Positions 5,067 to 5,231 of a stretch of 5,231 bases of DNA are shown here, piece by piece. Numbering within the stretch: position 1 is the first letter of the stretch; each line of letters begins with the position of its first letter. A program made the translations under genes and the position numbers. The notes under the pieces are model-generated. The model was given only the letters and a program-made list of their open reading frames with translations. It was not told where the DNA came from and did not search any database. The DNA lies in the NCBI GenBank assembly GCA_031289875.1, contig JAITOO010000078.1, positions 1-5,231 of the forward strand, in the 5' to 3' direction. The stretch is from Flavobacteriaceae bacterium (GTDB taxonomy: Bacteria > Bacteroidota > Bacteroidia > Flavobacteriales > Weeksellaceae).

Positions 5067-5100
5067 AAAAGAAGAATTTGGTAATAAATTCTTCTTTTTT
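5067..5100 (+). terminator. Intrinsic terminator after the small ORF
   Basis: A perfect 13-bp stem joins 5067-5079 (AAAAGAAGAATTT) to 5086-5098 (AAATTCTTCTTTT) with a 6-nt loop, ending in a T-run to 5100. It sits directly behind the stop codon at 5061, fitting termination of that short transcript. The stem is AT-rich but long, and the left arm offers a shorter T-tract for the other strand. Confidence 0.7.
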
Positions 5101-5166
5101 CATGTTTTTTTAAACCCTCTCAAACCGCAAATAACAAGCACAGTATCAACAATTTAACCTTTAAAA

Positions 5167-5189
5167 TTATTTATATTCGTTCTAAATAA
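5167..5189. promoter_or_regulatory. 23-bp inverted repeat resembling a Fur/DtxR-type metal box
   Basis: TTATTTA (5167-5173) and TAAATAA (5183-5189) are perfect reverse complements separated by 9 bp, and the right half reads TTCTAAATAA. Size, spacing and AT-rich arms resemble operators of Fur-like metal regulators. A second small inverted repeat, TAACG-GTTTT-CGTTA, overlaps its end (5187-5201). A target gene would begin beyond the right edge. The match is by resemblance only. Confidence 0.35.
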
Positions 5190-5231
5190 CGGTTTTCGTT
5201 AAAAAAAAGTTAAGTTCCTGCTTGACAGATT

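Overview
The window looks like a piece of a Bacteroidota (Bacteroidetes) chromosome. The evidence is an AT-rich background, A-rich stretches instead of Shine-Dalgarno sites before the genes, a textbook Bacteroidota promoter (TTG, 19 bp, TATTTTTG) upstream of the doxX-like gene, and palindromic intergenic repeats of kinds common in that phylum. This is inferred from sequence style; no rRNA or marker gene is present to fix the genus.

Layout from left to right. (1) Positions 1-348 are mostly non-coding, with a possible 3' end of a rightward gene at 2-103. (2) A leftward two-gene operon, transcribed doxX-like then can, encodes a small DoxX-family membrane protein and a beta-carbonic anhydrase; its promoter lies at 1447-1476. 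(3) A 227-bp divergent intergenic region holds that promoter, nested inverted repeats and a short pentamer repeat. (4) glgC runs rightward and encodes an ADP-glucose pyrophosphorylase of the cyanobacterial/plant-like sequence type. It ends at a strong, apparently bidirectional terminator (2976-3009). (5) A hairpin-rich element occupies about 3030-3230 and may contain the end of a 42-codon ORF. (6) A leftward pair encodes a TauE/SafE-family (COG0730) transporter, best read from a TTG start at 4587, and a DUF1634 membrane protein 6 bp downstream. (7) Positions 4650-4882 hold three different palindromic repeats in close succession. (8) A short, possibly frameshifted rightward gene ends at 5061, directly before a terminator. 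(9) The right edge carries a 23-bp metal-regulator-like inverted repeat, probably controlling a gene beyond the window.

Functionally these are ordinary housekeeping and accessory genes: CO2/bicarbonate interconversion, commitment to glycogen synthesis and anion export. No glgA or glgB neighbour is present. I see no defence system, mobile-element transposase, CRISPR array, tRNA or rRNA. The parts most worth a second look are the repeat-rich intergenic stretches, the broken small ORF at 4877-5061, the operator-like sites at 1541-1570 and 5167-5189, and the cyanobacterial-type GlgC with its conserved activator-site lysines. I did not find convincing evidence of a previously undescribed multi-gene system.
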